Positions 43,654 through 51,349 of a stretch of 58,465 bases of DNA are shown here, one piece after another. The position numbers and the translations under genes were made by a program. The notes below the pieces were generated by a model. It worked only from the letters and a program-made list of their open reading frames with translations, did not search any database and was not told the origin of the DNA. The number at the start of each line of letters is the position of its first letter. Positions within the stretch are counted from its first letter, which is position 1. The stretch is from Treponema sp. (GTDB lineage: Bacteria > Spirochaetota > Spirochaetia > Treponematales > Treponemataceae). Location: assembly GCA_022510905.1 (NCBI GenBank), contig JAFLSN010000015.1, positions 1-58,465 on the forward strand. Reading direction: 5' to 3'.

Positions 43654-44778
43654 ATGGAACGTTCACCTGTATATTTTACAGATTTCCGCTGTACCCGTGA
43701 CGGCGGGCTCCCCGAAAAGCTAAAGCGGCTGTGCAAGTTCGCCGGAATTCAGACTATCGATTTTGAAGGAAAATTTACTGCCATCAAAATGCATTTTGGC
43801 GAAGACGGAAATCTTTCCTATCTGCGCCCAGATTATGCAAAAGCCGTTGCCGATGTGGTAAAAGAATTGGGAGGAAAACCGTTTTTAACGGATTGCAACA
43901 CGCTGTATCCCGGGAGCCGCAAAAATGCGGTTGACCATTTGGACATCGCCACCCAGCACGGATTTTTGCCCATCACCACTGGCTGCCAGGTAATTATCGC
44001 GGACGGGCTCAAGGGCACAGATGATGTTGCTGTTCCTGTCCAAGGGGCGCAATATTGCAAGGAAGCCAGAATTGGTCGTGCCATTATGGATGCCGATGTG
44101 TTTATCAGCCTTGCGCATTTTAAGGGGCACGAAGCCACAGGTTTTGGTGGAGCGCTCAAAAATATCGGCATGGGCTGCGGAAGTCGTGCGGGTAAAATGG
44201 AGCAGCACAACAGCGGAAAACCCGTGATAGATCAGCAGGATTGCCGAGGTTGCAAACAGTGCGCCAAAGAGTGCGGTTCAGACGCTATTTCCTACCAGAA
44301 GAACGGCAAAGCGTCCATAGACCAGGATCGCTGCAAGGGGTGCGGCCGCTGCATTGGTGCCTGCAATTTTGATGCCATTTACAACCCAAACGCCAGCGCA
44401 AATACCGACCTTGACCGCAAAATGGCTGAATACGCCAAGGCCGTGTGCCAGAACCGCCCATGTTTTCACATCAATCTCATGGTTGACATAAGCCCATGGT
44501 GCGACTGCCATGCCTTTAACGATGCTCCGCTCATACCCAGCATTGGTATGGCCGCGAGTTTTGACCCCGTGGCACTTGACCAGGCATGCTGTGACATGTG
44601 CGCCAAGGCCCAGCGCTTCCCGAACACACGTATTGCCGACAATATTGCAAAAGGAATGCATTCTACCGGCAACTTGTGGCAAGATTCCACCCCCGAATCC
44701 GTGTGGGATGAAACTTTGCTGCATGGCGAGCGAATCGGGCTTGGCACAACCTCCTACGAGCTCAAAACCATGAAATAA
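43654..44778 (+). CDS. DUF362 protein with two 4Fe-4S ferredoxin motifs
   Basis: 374 aa. The N-terminal DUF362 domain (KMHFGEDGNLSYLRP, then DCNTLYPGSRKNAVDH and SLAHFKGHEATGFGGALKN) is followed near residues 190-240 by two cysteine clusters, CRGCKQCAKECG and CKGCGRCIGAC, for two 4Fe-4S centres. It ends with a further DUF362 segment. Such proteins are common in anaerobes and are thought to pass electrons in uncharacterised redox reactions. Own promoter and GTAAGGAG ribosome site; divergent from the barrel-phosphoesterase operon. Confidence 0.9.
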   Translation: MERSPVYFTDFRCTRDGGLPEKLKRLCKFAGIQTIDFEGKFTAIKMHFGEDGNLSYLRPDYAKAVADVVKELGGKPFLTDCNTLYPGSRKNAVDHLDIATQHGFLPITTGCQVIIADGLKGTDDVAVPVQGAQYCKEARIGRAIMDADVFISLAHFKGHEATGFGGALKNIGMGCGSRAGKMEQHNSGKPVIDQQDCRGCKQCAKECGSDAISYQKNGKASIDQDRCKGCGRCIGACNFDAIYNPNASANTDLDRKMAEYAKAVCQNRPCFHINLMVDISPWCDCHAFNDAPLIPSIGMAASFDPVALDQACCDMCAKAQRFPNTRIADNIAKGMHSTGNLWQDSTPESVWDETLLHGERIGLGTTSYELKTMK

Positions 44779-45193
44779 GCCGTGGGCACCGGGTGTCTTG
44801 TGTGGGCCTTGAGGCTTGTTTAATTATGCCCACACAAATTGCGGTGAGTTCCATCCTGTAAGAAATTTGATGTTTTGAATTATTTGTGTTTTTTAAGTGT
44901 ATTTTAAAGCTGCGCGGTTCATGTATTTCAAACATGCACGAAGATTGTCAAAACACCTATGGCCAAAAATTGCTCATCGCCTTTGGCTTGGCTTGTTAAG
45001 CGACTAAAAGGTTCAAGTTTTTAATTTTGGACATGGATTACAAACCATCGTGCGCCATGTCCATCAGTCTGGTTAAAAAAATAAGAACAGTTAAGCGCCG
45101 TACACGGTGCCATCTGTGCTGATTGCATTGCAAAAGCAAAGTGCGCCGGCACCTTGGTCAAGTGCCAAATGGGTGCCAGCGCGATACCGTTGT
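44779..45193. other. Intergenic region with a perfect 10-bp hairpin and repeat fragments
   Basis: TTGTGTGGGC (44798-44807) and GCCCACACAA (44828-44837) form a perfect 10-bp stem with a 20-nt loop just after the DUF362 stop and may terminate or stabilise its mRNA, though no U tract follows. GGTGCCATCTGTGCTGATT near 45110 matches an inner module of the mosaic repeat copy at 9686. No gene is supported. Confidence 0.5.
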
Positions 45194-45991
45194 TTAAAAC
45201 ACTGCCACCACTTCGCCATTGGGGTAGCGGTTGGTGATATAGTCTTTGACCTTCTGGCTCTGCAAGGCCTTTACCAGCGCACGGATGCGGGGATCAGACT
45301 CGTTTCCAGATTTTACCGCAATCACATTCACATATGGTGAATCCTTGCCTTCCACAAACAGCCCGTCTTTTGAGGCGCTCAAGCCTGCGGGCAGCGCGTA
45401 GTTGCCGTTGATTGCCGCAAGGTCAACATCTGGCAGCACACGTGGCAGGGAGGCCGCTTCAACTTCGCTGAATTTTAGGTTCTTTGGGTTGGTGTCAATG
45501 TCAAGCGGGGTGGCCGTGATACCAGCTTCCGCCTTGAGTGTGATAATTCCGGCTGACTGCAACAAAAGCAGGGCCCGTCCGCCGTTTGTGGGGTCGTTCG
45601 GAATGGCAACCGTGGCGCCTTCGGGCACATCGTCAAGCGCCGAGACTTTCTTTGAATAAAGCGCAAATGGTTCAATATGAATACCGCCCGCATTTACAAG
45701 GTGGTAGTCGCGCTCCTCGTTGAAGCTTTCGAGGTAGGGCAGATGCTGAAAAAAGTTTGCGTCAATTTCTCCAGATTCCAGAGCTTCGTTGGGCACAACG
45801 TAGTCGGTAAATTCAATCACTTCGAGTGTGATACCGTTTTCGGCGAGGTCTTCTTTTACCAGATTCAGGATTTCGGCGTGTGGCTCTGGAGTTGCACCAA
45901 CCTTCAGCGTTGCGGCGCTATCTTTTTTGCCGTTTGCGAACACGGTGGCCGCAGCCAGAGAAAGGGCCAGGGCTAGCATTGTTTTTTTCAT
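45194..45991 (-). CDS. metQ: Methionine ABC transporter substrate-binding protein
   Basis: About 265 aa of the NlpA/MetQ family: KVGATPEPHAEIL at the mature N-terminus, a FFQHLPYLESFN segment, and PNDPTNGGRALLLLQSAGII lining the ligand site. It captures methionine for MetN/MetI. The signal peptide ends VFANGKKD without a lipobox Cys, whereas most MetQ proteins are lipoproteins, so it is probably free in the periplasm. The ATG follows AGGAGAAATTG. The 292-bp gap to metI holds a mosaic-repeat copy. Confidence 0.92.
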   Translation of the reverse strand: MKKTMLALALSLAAATVFANGKKDSAATLKVGATPEPHAEILNLVKEDLAENGITLEVIEFTDYVVPNEALESGEIDANFFQHLPYLESFNEERDYHLVNAGGIHIEPFALYSKKVSALDDVPEGATVAIPNDPTNGGRALLLLQSAGIITLKAEAGITATPLDIDTNPKNLKFSEVEAASLPRVLPDVDLAAINGNYALPAGLSASKDGLFVEGKDSPYVNVIAVKSGNESDPRIRALVKALQSQKVKDYITNRYPNGEVVAVF

Positions 45992-46135
45992 AATCAATTT
46001 CTCCTTGGATTTGTTATGCAGGCTGAACAACGCATTAAACGTTTTTAACCTTGCGCATACCATAGCAATTAATTCCTATAAAATCAATAGGTTTTTATAA
46101 AATGCTGAAAATTTATGTCAAAGGCCGTGTGCCAT

Positions 46136-46228
46136 TGAGCTGCGCGGAAAGGGTGCATAGCCCGCCTGCGGAGTGAATGTCGCCTCGCTGAGTGAAGACT
46201 TGCTTTTGCGCCGGGGTGTGTTGACTGC
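46136..46228 (-). repeat. Dispersed mosaic repeat inserted between metI and metQ
   Basis: Minus-strand left end GTCAACACACCCCGGCGCAA and a degenerate right end GCTATGCACCCTTTCCGCG. It lies inside an operon, so it must be transcribed and may fold between the two genes. Confidence 0.65.
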
Positions 46229-46283
46229 GCCACCTGGCAAGGAAAACATGTCCCAAGGACAGGCCGGACTGCATCGCGCAGGC

Positions 46284-46937
46284 CTAGCGCCGGGCCATCA
46301 TCCTGTTGCTGATATTTGTGCCCACAAGCTGAATCAGTTCCACCAGCACCAGCAGCACGACCACCGCGGCGGCCATTACTTCGGTGCGGAAGCGCTGATA
46401 GCCGTACCGGATCGCAAGGTCGCCAAGGCCGCCGCCGCCAATCGCGCCAGCCATTGCCGAGTAGCCAACAAGATTTATGATTGTAAGCGTGATTCCAGAA
46501 ACAAGGGAAGGCATCGCTTCTGGAATAAGAACCTTGAACACAATCTGCCAGTTTGTTGAGCCCATGGCCCGTGCCGCCTGAATCACGCCGGGGTCAACTT
46601 CGTTCAGCGAGGTTTCGATGATTCGTGCCACAAAAGGAGCTGCCGCAATCGAAAGCGGAACAATGGTTGCTTTGGTGCCAATGGCAGTGTGCAGCAGTAT
46701 CCTTGAAAGCGGAAAAAGCAGAATCATCAGAATGATGAACGGAAACGAGCGGAGCACATTCACAATGCGGCTCAGAATCTGGTTCAGCACAGGCCTGGGG
46801 GTGATACCTTTGGGATCGGTGGCGCAAAGCAACACTCCCAGCGGAAATCCCAGCACCAGCGAAAAAATTGTTGAAAAAAACACCATGGTAAGTGTCTGCA
46901 CGGTTGAAGTGCTTACGAGCTTAAAAAGCTGGTTCAT
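46284..46937 (-). CDS. metI: Methionine ABC transporter permease
   Basis: 217 aa with five hydrophobic helices. RSFPFIILMILLFPLSR and the EAA loop ARAMGSTNWQIVFKVLIPEA match MetI. GATIGGGGLGDLAIRYGYQR-type sequence (here GAIGGGGLGDLAIRYGYQRF) is the diagnostic C-terminal block. It forms the membrane channel for methionine with MetN. The start overlaps the end of metN by 4 bp. Confidence 0.93.
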   Translation of the reverse strand: MNQLFKLVSTSTVQTLTMVFFSTIFSLVLGFPLGVLLCATDPKGITPRPVLNQILSRIVNVLRSFPFIILMILLFPLSRILLHTAIGTKATIVPLSIAAAPFVARIIETSLNEVDPGVIQAARAMGSTNWQIVFKVLIPEAMPSLVSGITLTIINLVGYSAMAGAIGGGGLGDLAIRYGYQRFRTEVMAAAVVVLLVLVELIQLVGTNISNRMMARR

Positions 46938-47941
46938 CTGTTTTCCTCCACAATGATGCCCTTGGCGCGCAAAAAGTCCAGGGCTTTTTCAATTTCCGCA
47001 GAACTGCCTGAAATGTCTGTCACCAATGTGCCTACATCCTGCTCGCGTAAATGCTGAATGCCTCCCGCCCGTATGTTGCATTCCACGTTGAACGCATGGC
47101 ACAGCTGGCTCACGATTGGTTCATCGGTGGCACCGCCGATAAAGCGCAGGGTGTACTTTCCTCCTTCCTGCGACCACCTTAGCAATGTGGGTATCTGGGG
47201 GCCCAGCCGCGAAAGAAATTCCCGCGTTACTTCGCTTGCAGGCTGTGAAAACAGCGTTGTTACCTGGCCCTGCTCAACAACCGCACCTGCGTCGATGACA
47301 GCCACCTGCGAGCAGGCATCGCGAACCACTTCCATTTGGTGGGTAATCATCACAACAGTCAGATTCATTTTGGCTTGAATGGTGCGAATCAAATCGAGGA
47401 TGGCGTGGGTGGTCTGCGGATCAAGCGCACTTGTGGCCTCGTCGCAAAACAGCACGTCCGGTTTTGCGGCAAGGGCCCGGGCAATGGCCACACGCTGTTT
47501 TTGGCCGCCCGAAAGTGTGCTGATTGGCGCATTCCCCCGGTCTTCCAGCCCCACCAGCGACAGCATTTCCGCGACCCGAGTCTGAATTACGGCTTTTGGC
47601 GTTTTGCACAATTCAAGCGGGTAGGCAATGTTTTTGGCGGCGGTACGCGAGCTGAACAGGTTGAAGTTCTGAAAAATCATGCCGATTTTGCGCCGCTGCT
47701 GAATCAATTCAGCTTTTGCAAGATTGTCAACACGGCGACCGTCGTAATACACAGCCCCTGAATCTGGCTGTTCCAGCAGGCTCATCAAACGCACGAGCGA
47801 TGATTTTCCTGCACCGCTTTTCCCAATGATGCCGAAAATGGTGTTTTCAGGGATGTCAAGCGAAATGTCATGCACCGCAACGATTTGTTTTCCGCCCGCA
47901 TCGGTGTACGATTTTCTTAGATGTTCCAGATTTATTCGCAT
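46934..47941 (-). CDS. metN: Methionine ABC transporter ATP-binding protein with NIL domain
   Basis: 335 aa. ABC ATPase: Walker A GKSGAGKSS near 39-47, signature LSGGQKQRV, Walker B VLFCDEATSALD, switch ITHQ. The last 80 residues form a ferredoxin-like NIL/C2 domain that binds methionine and inhibits transport when the cell is replete. A perfect TATAAT (47948-47953, minus) ends 6 nt before the ATG and no Shine-Dalgarno is present, so the operon mRNA is probably leaderless. No SAM riboswitch or T-box is visible upstream. Confidence 0.95.
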   Translation of the reverse strand: MRINLEHLRKSYTDAGGKQIVAVHDISLDIPENTIFGIIGKSGAGKSSLVRLMSLLEQPDSGAVYYDGRRVDNLAKAELIQQRRKIGMIFQNFNLFSSRTAAKNIAYPLELCKTPKAVIQTRVAEMLSLVGLEDRGNAPISTLSGGQKQRVAIARALAAKPDVLFCDEATSALDPQTTHAILDLIRTIQAKMNLTVVMITHQMEVVRDACSQVAVIDAGAVVEQGQVTTLFSQPASEVTREFLSRLGPQIPTLLRWSQEGGKYTLRFIGGATDEPIVSQLCHAFNVECNIRAGGIQHLREQDVGTLVTDISGSSAEIEKALDFLRAKGIIVEENR

Positions 47942-47947
47942 GGCTAC

Positions 47948-47953
47948 ATTATA
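47948..47953 (-). promoter_or_regulatory. TATAAT box of the met operon, leaderless layout
   Basis: Perfect -10 hexamer on the minus strand; the -35 region is a poor match (CTGGCT, spacer about 18). Confidence 0.5.
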
Positions 47954-48053
47954 TCAATCTGCAAAAAAAAAGCCAGTCTTTATGTTCCAAACAAAATGCG
48001 TTCAAGCCAAATGCTTCGGCATGTTTTGCAGCACCTGGACATCTGCAACGCTG

Positions 48054-48082
48054 TTGACGCGGTTGTGGCTTTTTGCTATACT
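48054..48082 (+). promoter_or_regulatory. Promoter of tRNA-Thr
   Basis: TTGACG and TATACT separated by exactly 17 bp, 12 nt before the mature tRNA start. The strongest consensus promoter seen in the window. Confidence 0.8.
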
Positions 48083-48093
48083 TGTTTTGAAAT

Positions 48094-48166
48094 GCCAACT
48101 TAGCTCATCCGGTAGAGCAGCGCACTCGTAACGCGCAGGTGGTTGGTTCAAGTCCGACAGTTGGCT
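48094..48166 (+). tRNA. tRNA-Thr (anticodon CGU)
   Basis: 73 nt, full cloverleaf: acceptor GCCAACT/AGTTGGC perfectly paired, D stem GCTC/GAGC, anticodon loop CTCGTAA with anticodon CGT (reads ACG), T stem GTTGG/CCGAC with loop TTCAAGT. The anticodon stem has one A-C opposition at the loop-closing pair. CCA is not encoded. It has its own strong promoter and terminator, so it is a stand-alone functional tRNA gene on a plasmid, which is uncommon. Confidence 0.93.
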
Positions 48167-48206
48167 AAAAGGCTTTCCGAAACACGCGGAAAGCCTTTTG
48201 ATTTTT
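48167..48206 (+). terminator. Rho-independent terminator of tRNA-Thr
   Basis: AAAAGGCTTTCCG pairs with CGGAAAGCCTTTT (13 bp) around AAACACG, followed by GATTTTTT. It begins immediately after the discriminator base. Confidence 0.93.
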
Positions 48207-48210
48207 TAAA

Positions 48211-48296
48211 ATCACCCCGGCGCAGGAGGCTAAGCAAGTGGTGATAAAGAAACCTTTAGAGTTTGCCAGGTGAGTCAGTCCGCGCGAATCGGATAG
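48211..48296 (+). repeat. Dispersed mosaic repeat fragment after tRNA-Thr
   Basis: AAATCACCCCGGCGCA, GTGATAAAGAAACCTTTAGA and GTTTGCCAGGTG are left and inner modules of the family; TCCGCGCGAATC is a degraded right end. Confidence 0.55.
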
Positions 48297-48398
48297 GCGG
48301 GCAACCTCTGCAAGCCGGGCACAACTGCGGAAAAATCCTCCAGCGCGGCCGCGTGTTTCATGCCAGTGCTTTTATTGTCGAAGAGCTGCGCCGCACAA

Positions 48399-48485
48399 AA
48401 TTATTCTCCACGATGTACAGAATGATTCTCTGTGACGCACAGAATAATTTCCCACGACGTACAGGATTATTCCCTGCGCCGTGAG
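48399..48485 (+). repeat. Four tandem 22-bp imperfect repeats
   Basis: Units start at 48399, 48421, 48443 and 48465, with consensus AATNATTCYCNRCGAYGYACAG; the last is 21 bp. An A+T-rich stretch follows. The 22-bp period equals two helical turns, so bound proteins would line up on one face, as with plasmid iterons. No Rep gene is next to it. Confidence 0.8.
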
Positions 48486-48550
48486 CCTGAATGCTCTGGC
48501 GAAATGTGGTGGCGGAAAACAAAAAAAATCGCAAATTTTTGATAAATCAT

Positions 48551-48589
48551 GGGGGGGGGGTAAACACAACAGGAATTCCATGATATAAT
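48551..48589 (+). promoter_or_regulatory. G10 tract and TATAAT box upstream of foreign lipoprotein gene
   Basis: Ten consecutive G residues (48551-48560) lie just upstream of the -35 position for the perfect TATAAT at 48584-48589. The -10 ends 6 nt before the ATG at 48596. Slippage in such a tract changes promoter geometry; poly-G tracts upstream of tpr promoters in Treponema pallidum act this way. Confidence 0.55.
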
Positions 48590-48595
48590 TTCAGT

Positions 48596-49672
48596 ATGGA
48601 TAAATTGAACACAATCAATGCCAAATTCGACAAAAACAGCATCAAAGTCATGTTAGACAATTTAAAAAAAGGCGTCCAAATCGGGGTTTTGGGTGCGGCG
48701 TTAACCGCAGGTTCCGTGATGGGTGTGGGCTGCTCCACCGGTGATGAGGGCGGCAAAACCTACGACGAAGACCAAACCATCACTACCCCGGGGAACAATA
48801 ACGGTGGCAATACCGGAGATAACAACGGCGGTAACGAAAACGAACAACCCAGCAAAGAATACGGAACTCCGTATGATCGAGCCATTGGCCGTGACGGCGA
48901 ATACCTTTTGCACAATTTCATGAGCGATGAAGATAACATTGAAGACGCAACCATATATGAGGATTTGAATCACTACTTGGCTTTGGGGGCAACCCACGTC
49001 GAAGGCATGGCCACCAAGTTACAAAACATGGTCAACGGCCGCACCAATTATTTTGATCAATATATCAACAATATTAACCAAAACAGCAGGTATTTTGAAA
49101 TTGACCACAACCTTACCCGCAGCAATTTGGACGAAGCCATTGACGGAATTTCCGATGCCGCAGCACCAATCTTTGCCGATATCATTTATAATTTGGACAA
49201 AAACAACCAATATAAATTTTATTACGCCTATCGCATCCTGGCGAACGAAGCCTATCGAGAAGGTGCCGGTTACATGCGGGAAACAACTGTTGGTTCCATG
49301 TCCTTTTACGAAAACAATAAAAAAGAGATTATCGATGATGTACCAATTTTTATCGAAGAGATTGAAGATATGGGTGAAATTTATAAAAAAGATGACTTTA
49401 CCCCCATTACCGATTTAACCAATGGATTGTTAGAAATCGCCGCGAACAATATTTCCACCCGTGACAACACCGAAGTCCGCATGGAAGATTTACGCCAAGT
49501 CTTTAATCTAACCATGAATACACATTCACTGCTTGCGATGGATCGTTTCAATCGATCATATGAACACAATCATTTAACGAATTTAAGTGAAAACTTGGCG
49601 ATGAGGCGGGCCTTAACCGGCAATTACCAAGCCCAAAGCACACAAGAACAAGATCAAGGCTTAAGCAGGTAA
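48596..49672 (+). CDS. Putative lipoprotein, foreign-looking
   Basis: 358 aa. The N-terminus has about 20 charged residues, a hydrophobic stretch with lipobox-like GVGC (residues about 43-46), then a Gly/Asn-rich linker with repeated NNGGN units, and a long helical, acidic, Asn-rich domain without recognised family. Codon choice (many TTA/TTG leucines, AAT, GAA) and the acidic composition differ from neighbouring genes. It has its own -10 box at leaderless distance and a strong terminator. It is probably a horizontally acquired surface lipoprotein; expression may vary through the G10 tract. Confidence 0.68.
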   Translation: MDKLNTINAKFDKNSIKVMLDNLKKGVQIGVLGAALTAGSVMGVGCSTGDEGGKTYDEDQTITTPGNNNGGNTGDNNGGNENEQPSKEYGTPYDRAIGRDGEYLLHNFMSDEDNIEDATIYEDLNHYLALGATHVEGMATKLQNMVNGRTNYFDQYINNINQNSRYFEIDHNLTRSNLDEAIDGISDAAAPIFADIIYNLDKNNQYKFYYAYRILANEAYREGAGYMRETTVGSMSFYENNKKEIIDDVPIFIEEIEDMGEIYKKDDFTPITDLTNGLLEIAANNISTRDNTEVRMEDLRQVFNLTMNTHSLLAMDRFNRSYEHNHLTNLSENLAMRRALTGNYQAQSTQEQDQGLSR

Positions 49673-49686
49673 TCACGTACAACAAC

Positions 49687-49715
49687 AAAAAAGGACGGCC
49701 CACCCGTCCTTTTTT
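49687..49715. terminator. Bidirectional terminator after the foreign lipoprotein gene
   Basis: AAAAAAGGACGG pairs perfectly with CCGTCCTTTTTT around CCCAC; U tracts follow on both strands. It serves the lipoprotein gene and the convergent gene remnant. Confidence 0.92.
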
Positions 49716-49728
49716 ATTTGTCATTCGC

Positions 49729-49854
49729 TTACCAACCGTTAACCTTGGTTTGGACCCCGTTCACCTCGGGTAATTTAACCCCGGTAGCGTGGCGGGTACC
49801 ATCGAAACTGTTCCAAAATCCAGTCCAACCACTGCTTGGAAATATGCAGCGCAT
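49729..49854 (-). pseudogene. 3' end of a gene carried with the foreign segment
   Basis: A minus-strand frame ending at 49729 encodes GWTGFWNSFDGTRHATGVKL and PEVNGVQTKVNGW, then stop, directly before the shared terminator. It looks like the conserved C-terminus of a longer protein cut at about 49855, where native sequence with a good promoter resumes. Family unknown. Confidence 0.4.
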
Positions 49855-49883
49855 TGAAACAAAAGTCCTTTATGGGGTATACT
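49854..49883 (+). promoter_or_regulatory. Promoter of the 49928-50473 gene
   Basis: TTGAAA and TATACT separated by 18 bp, 45 bp before the ATG. Confidence 0.6.
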
Positions 49884-49927
49884 ACAGTAACGGTGCTGTT
49901 TTGGAGGGTAGTGTGGAGAGGTGGTTT

Positions 49928-50473
49928 ATGGCACAAAAAAGGCTGCGGGCAATGCGGTGTGTGGTCGGTTGCGCTTTGGCTTCGCGTTTTGTTTTTTCAA
50001 AAAAATATCCAAATGTTTTTTTTGTGGCTTTGCTTCTCAGTGTCCGGCACATTGACCGAGCGGGCTGTTGTGCCGCTGCTCGGGCGGTGCAGGCATATGC
50101 GTTTGCTCAGATTTCAAAAAATTTGGGCGCAAATATTGCCACCAGAATGCAGGATCATTCCGTCCTGACCAGTCTTGGCGATGCCACAAAATCGATTGAC
50201 TCTTCTAGGTTTGCTGAATCTGCAACATTTTCTTGCAGCAGAACCGTAAAAACCGCTGGTACGCAACATATAGAAAGCTGTCCTTCAACAAAAAACAACA
50301 TCCACAAACGCGCAGGGCTTCAAGCTGGGGCTGGTTTCGCAGATGCATGGTATGGCCCCTTTCCGCACGAGTCAAAAACAAGCTTGGAAAAAGTCTTTTG
50401 CAAATTCATTGCACAGACCAGCAGTATGGATAAAGCCGGCTGCAAAAACGAATGTTTTTGCACAGTTAAATAG
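49928..50473 (+). CDS. Possible LPP20-like exported protein, 3' end replaced by repeat
   Basis: 181 aa. A good promoter and GGAGAGGTGG ribosome site precede the ATG. The N-terminal half is basic and hydrophobic; the middle (AYAFAQISKNLGANIATRMQ) resembles the A-x-x-x-I-x-K-x-x-G helix of LPP20-like lipoproteins. The C-terminal 50 residues are translated from a mosaic-repeat copy (GFADAWYGPFPHESK), so the natural end is probably missing. It lies just before a second, intact lipoprotein of similar type, suggesting a damaged tandem paralogue. Confidence 0.42.
   Translation: MAQKRLRAMRCVVGCALASRFVFSKKYPNVFFVALLLSVRHIDRAGCCAAARAVQAYAFAQISKNLGANIATRMQDHSVLTSLGDATKSIDSSRFAESATFSCSRTVKTAGTQHIESCPSTKNNIHKRAGLQAGAGFADAWYGPFPHESKTSLEKVFCKFIAQTSSMDKAGCKNECFCTVK
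50310..50385 (+). repeat. Dispersed mosaic repeat inside the end of the 49928 gene
   Basis: GCAGGGCTTCAAGCTGGGG, GGTTTCGCAGATGCATGG and TATGGCCCCTTTCCGCACGA are right-half modules of the family. Confidence 0.65.
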
Positions 50474-50490
50474 TTTTGGAGGATTTTTTA

Positions 50491-51228
50491 ATGAAACACA
50501 TCGCATGCATATGTACCGCCGCCATTGCATTTGCTTCTGTTTTTACTGGCTGTGCAAGCACAAAAAAAACAGGTGAAACAAAACCGGATTCTGTTTTGGC
50601 TGCATCAAAAACTGTGCGGCATGAAACCATAGACTGGGAAGGTGCTGGACTTGGCGCAGAAATTGCCGACTGGCTTCCTGCCGCCATGGAAGGCAACACC
50701 GCCGCGCTGCCCGCCAGCATAAAACAAAAACTTGAAGGCAAGTTCTATGTGATTATAAACACCGACCGTGTGCGCAACGATTCAAAATCCACCAAGGATT
50801 TAAAGATGGTTCAGGAGGCCGCTTCCTCCCAATACATGGTGAACATTGGACGTTCGCTTAATGCCGCAGTTGACACCCGCTTTAACGGCATGCTTTCCAA
50901 AAATGAAGACTGCCAGCGCACACTCATGGCCAGCGCCGCAAACGCACGGTTCTCGGGCTTCGGCTGCATTGCCGATAGCTGGGTGCTGCAACGTGTTGTT
51001 GACCAAGAAGGCAAACATGTGACTGACACCTATACTGTAGTGCAGATTTACACCTGCGACAACGGTTTGTGGCTTGAGCAGGCTTCAAACTACATCCGGC
51101 AGCTAGGCACCAATTCTTCCAGCGCAGAAATGAAAAAGGCCGCAGGCATGGCAGATGAAATTGCGGCTTCAATCAAACCTGGTCTCGTGCCGTTGACTTC
51201 CGAAGAGCTTTACGCCGACATTGACTGA
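50491..51228 (+). CDS. LPP20-like lipoprotein
   Basis: About 245 aa with signal peptide and lipobox VFTGC (Cys near residue 20). The mature protein contains KFYVIINTDRVRND, a helical SQYMVNIGRSLNAAVDTRFN segment, and ADSWVLQRVVDQEGKHVTDT then YTVVQIYTC, a strand pattern like LPP20 and related outer-membrane lipoproteins. GGAGG precedes the ATG at 50491; the upstream in-frame TTG would swallow that site. It is probably anchored in the outer membrane; function unknown. Confidence 0.7.
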   Translation: MKHIACICTAAIAFASVFTGCASTKKTGETKPDSVLAASKTVRHETIDWEGAGLGAEIADWLPAAMEGNTAALPASIKQKLEGKFYVIINTDRVRNDSKSTKDLKMVQEAASSQYMVNIGRSLNAAVDTRFNGMLSKNEDCQRTLMASAANARFSGFGCIADSWVLQRVVDQEGKHVTDTYTVVQIYTCDNGLWLEQASNYIRQLGTNSSSAEMKKAAGMADEIAASIKPGLVPLTSEELYADID

Positions 51229-51349
51229 CGGGGATGCTTACGGCACTTGTAATTGAACACCCGCCGTCTGCGTTTTTGCATGGCGCATGACTGAGGGCGG
51301 TTTGGAACATTCGCAGTTGCGGCGATACTTTGCAACAAATGGACACATT

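Noticed and set aside
47942..48093. SAM riboswitch or T-box upstream of metN
   Set aside because: The -10 box abuts the metN ATG, leaving no leader to hold one.
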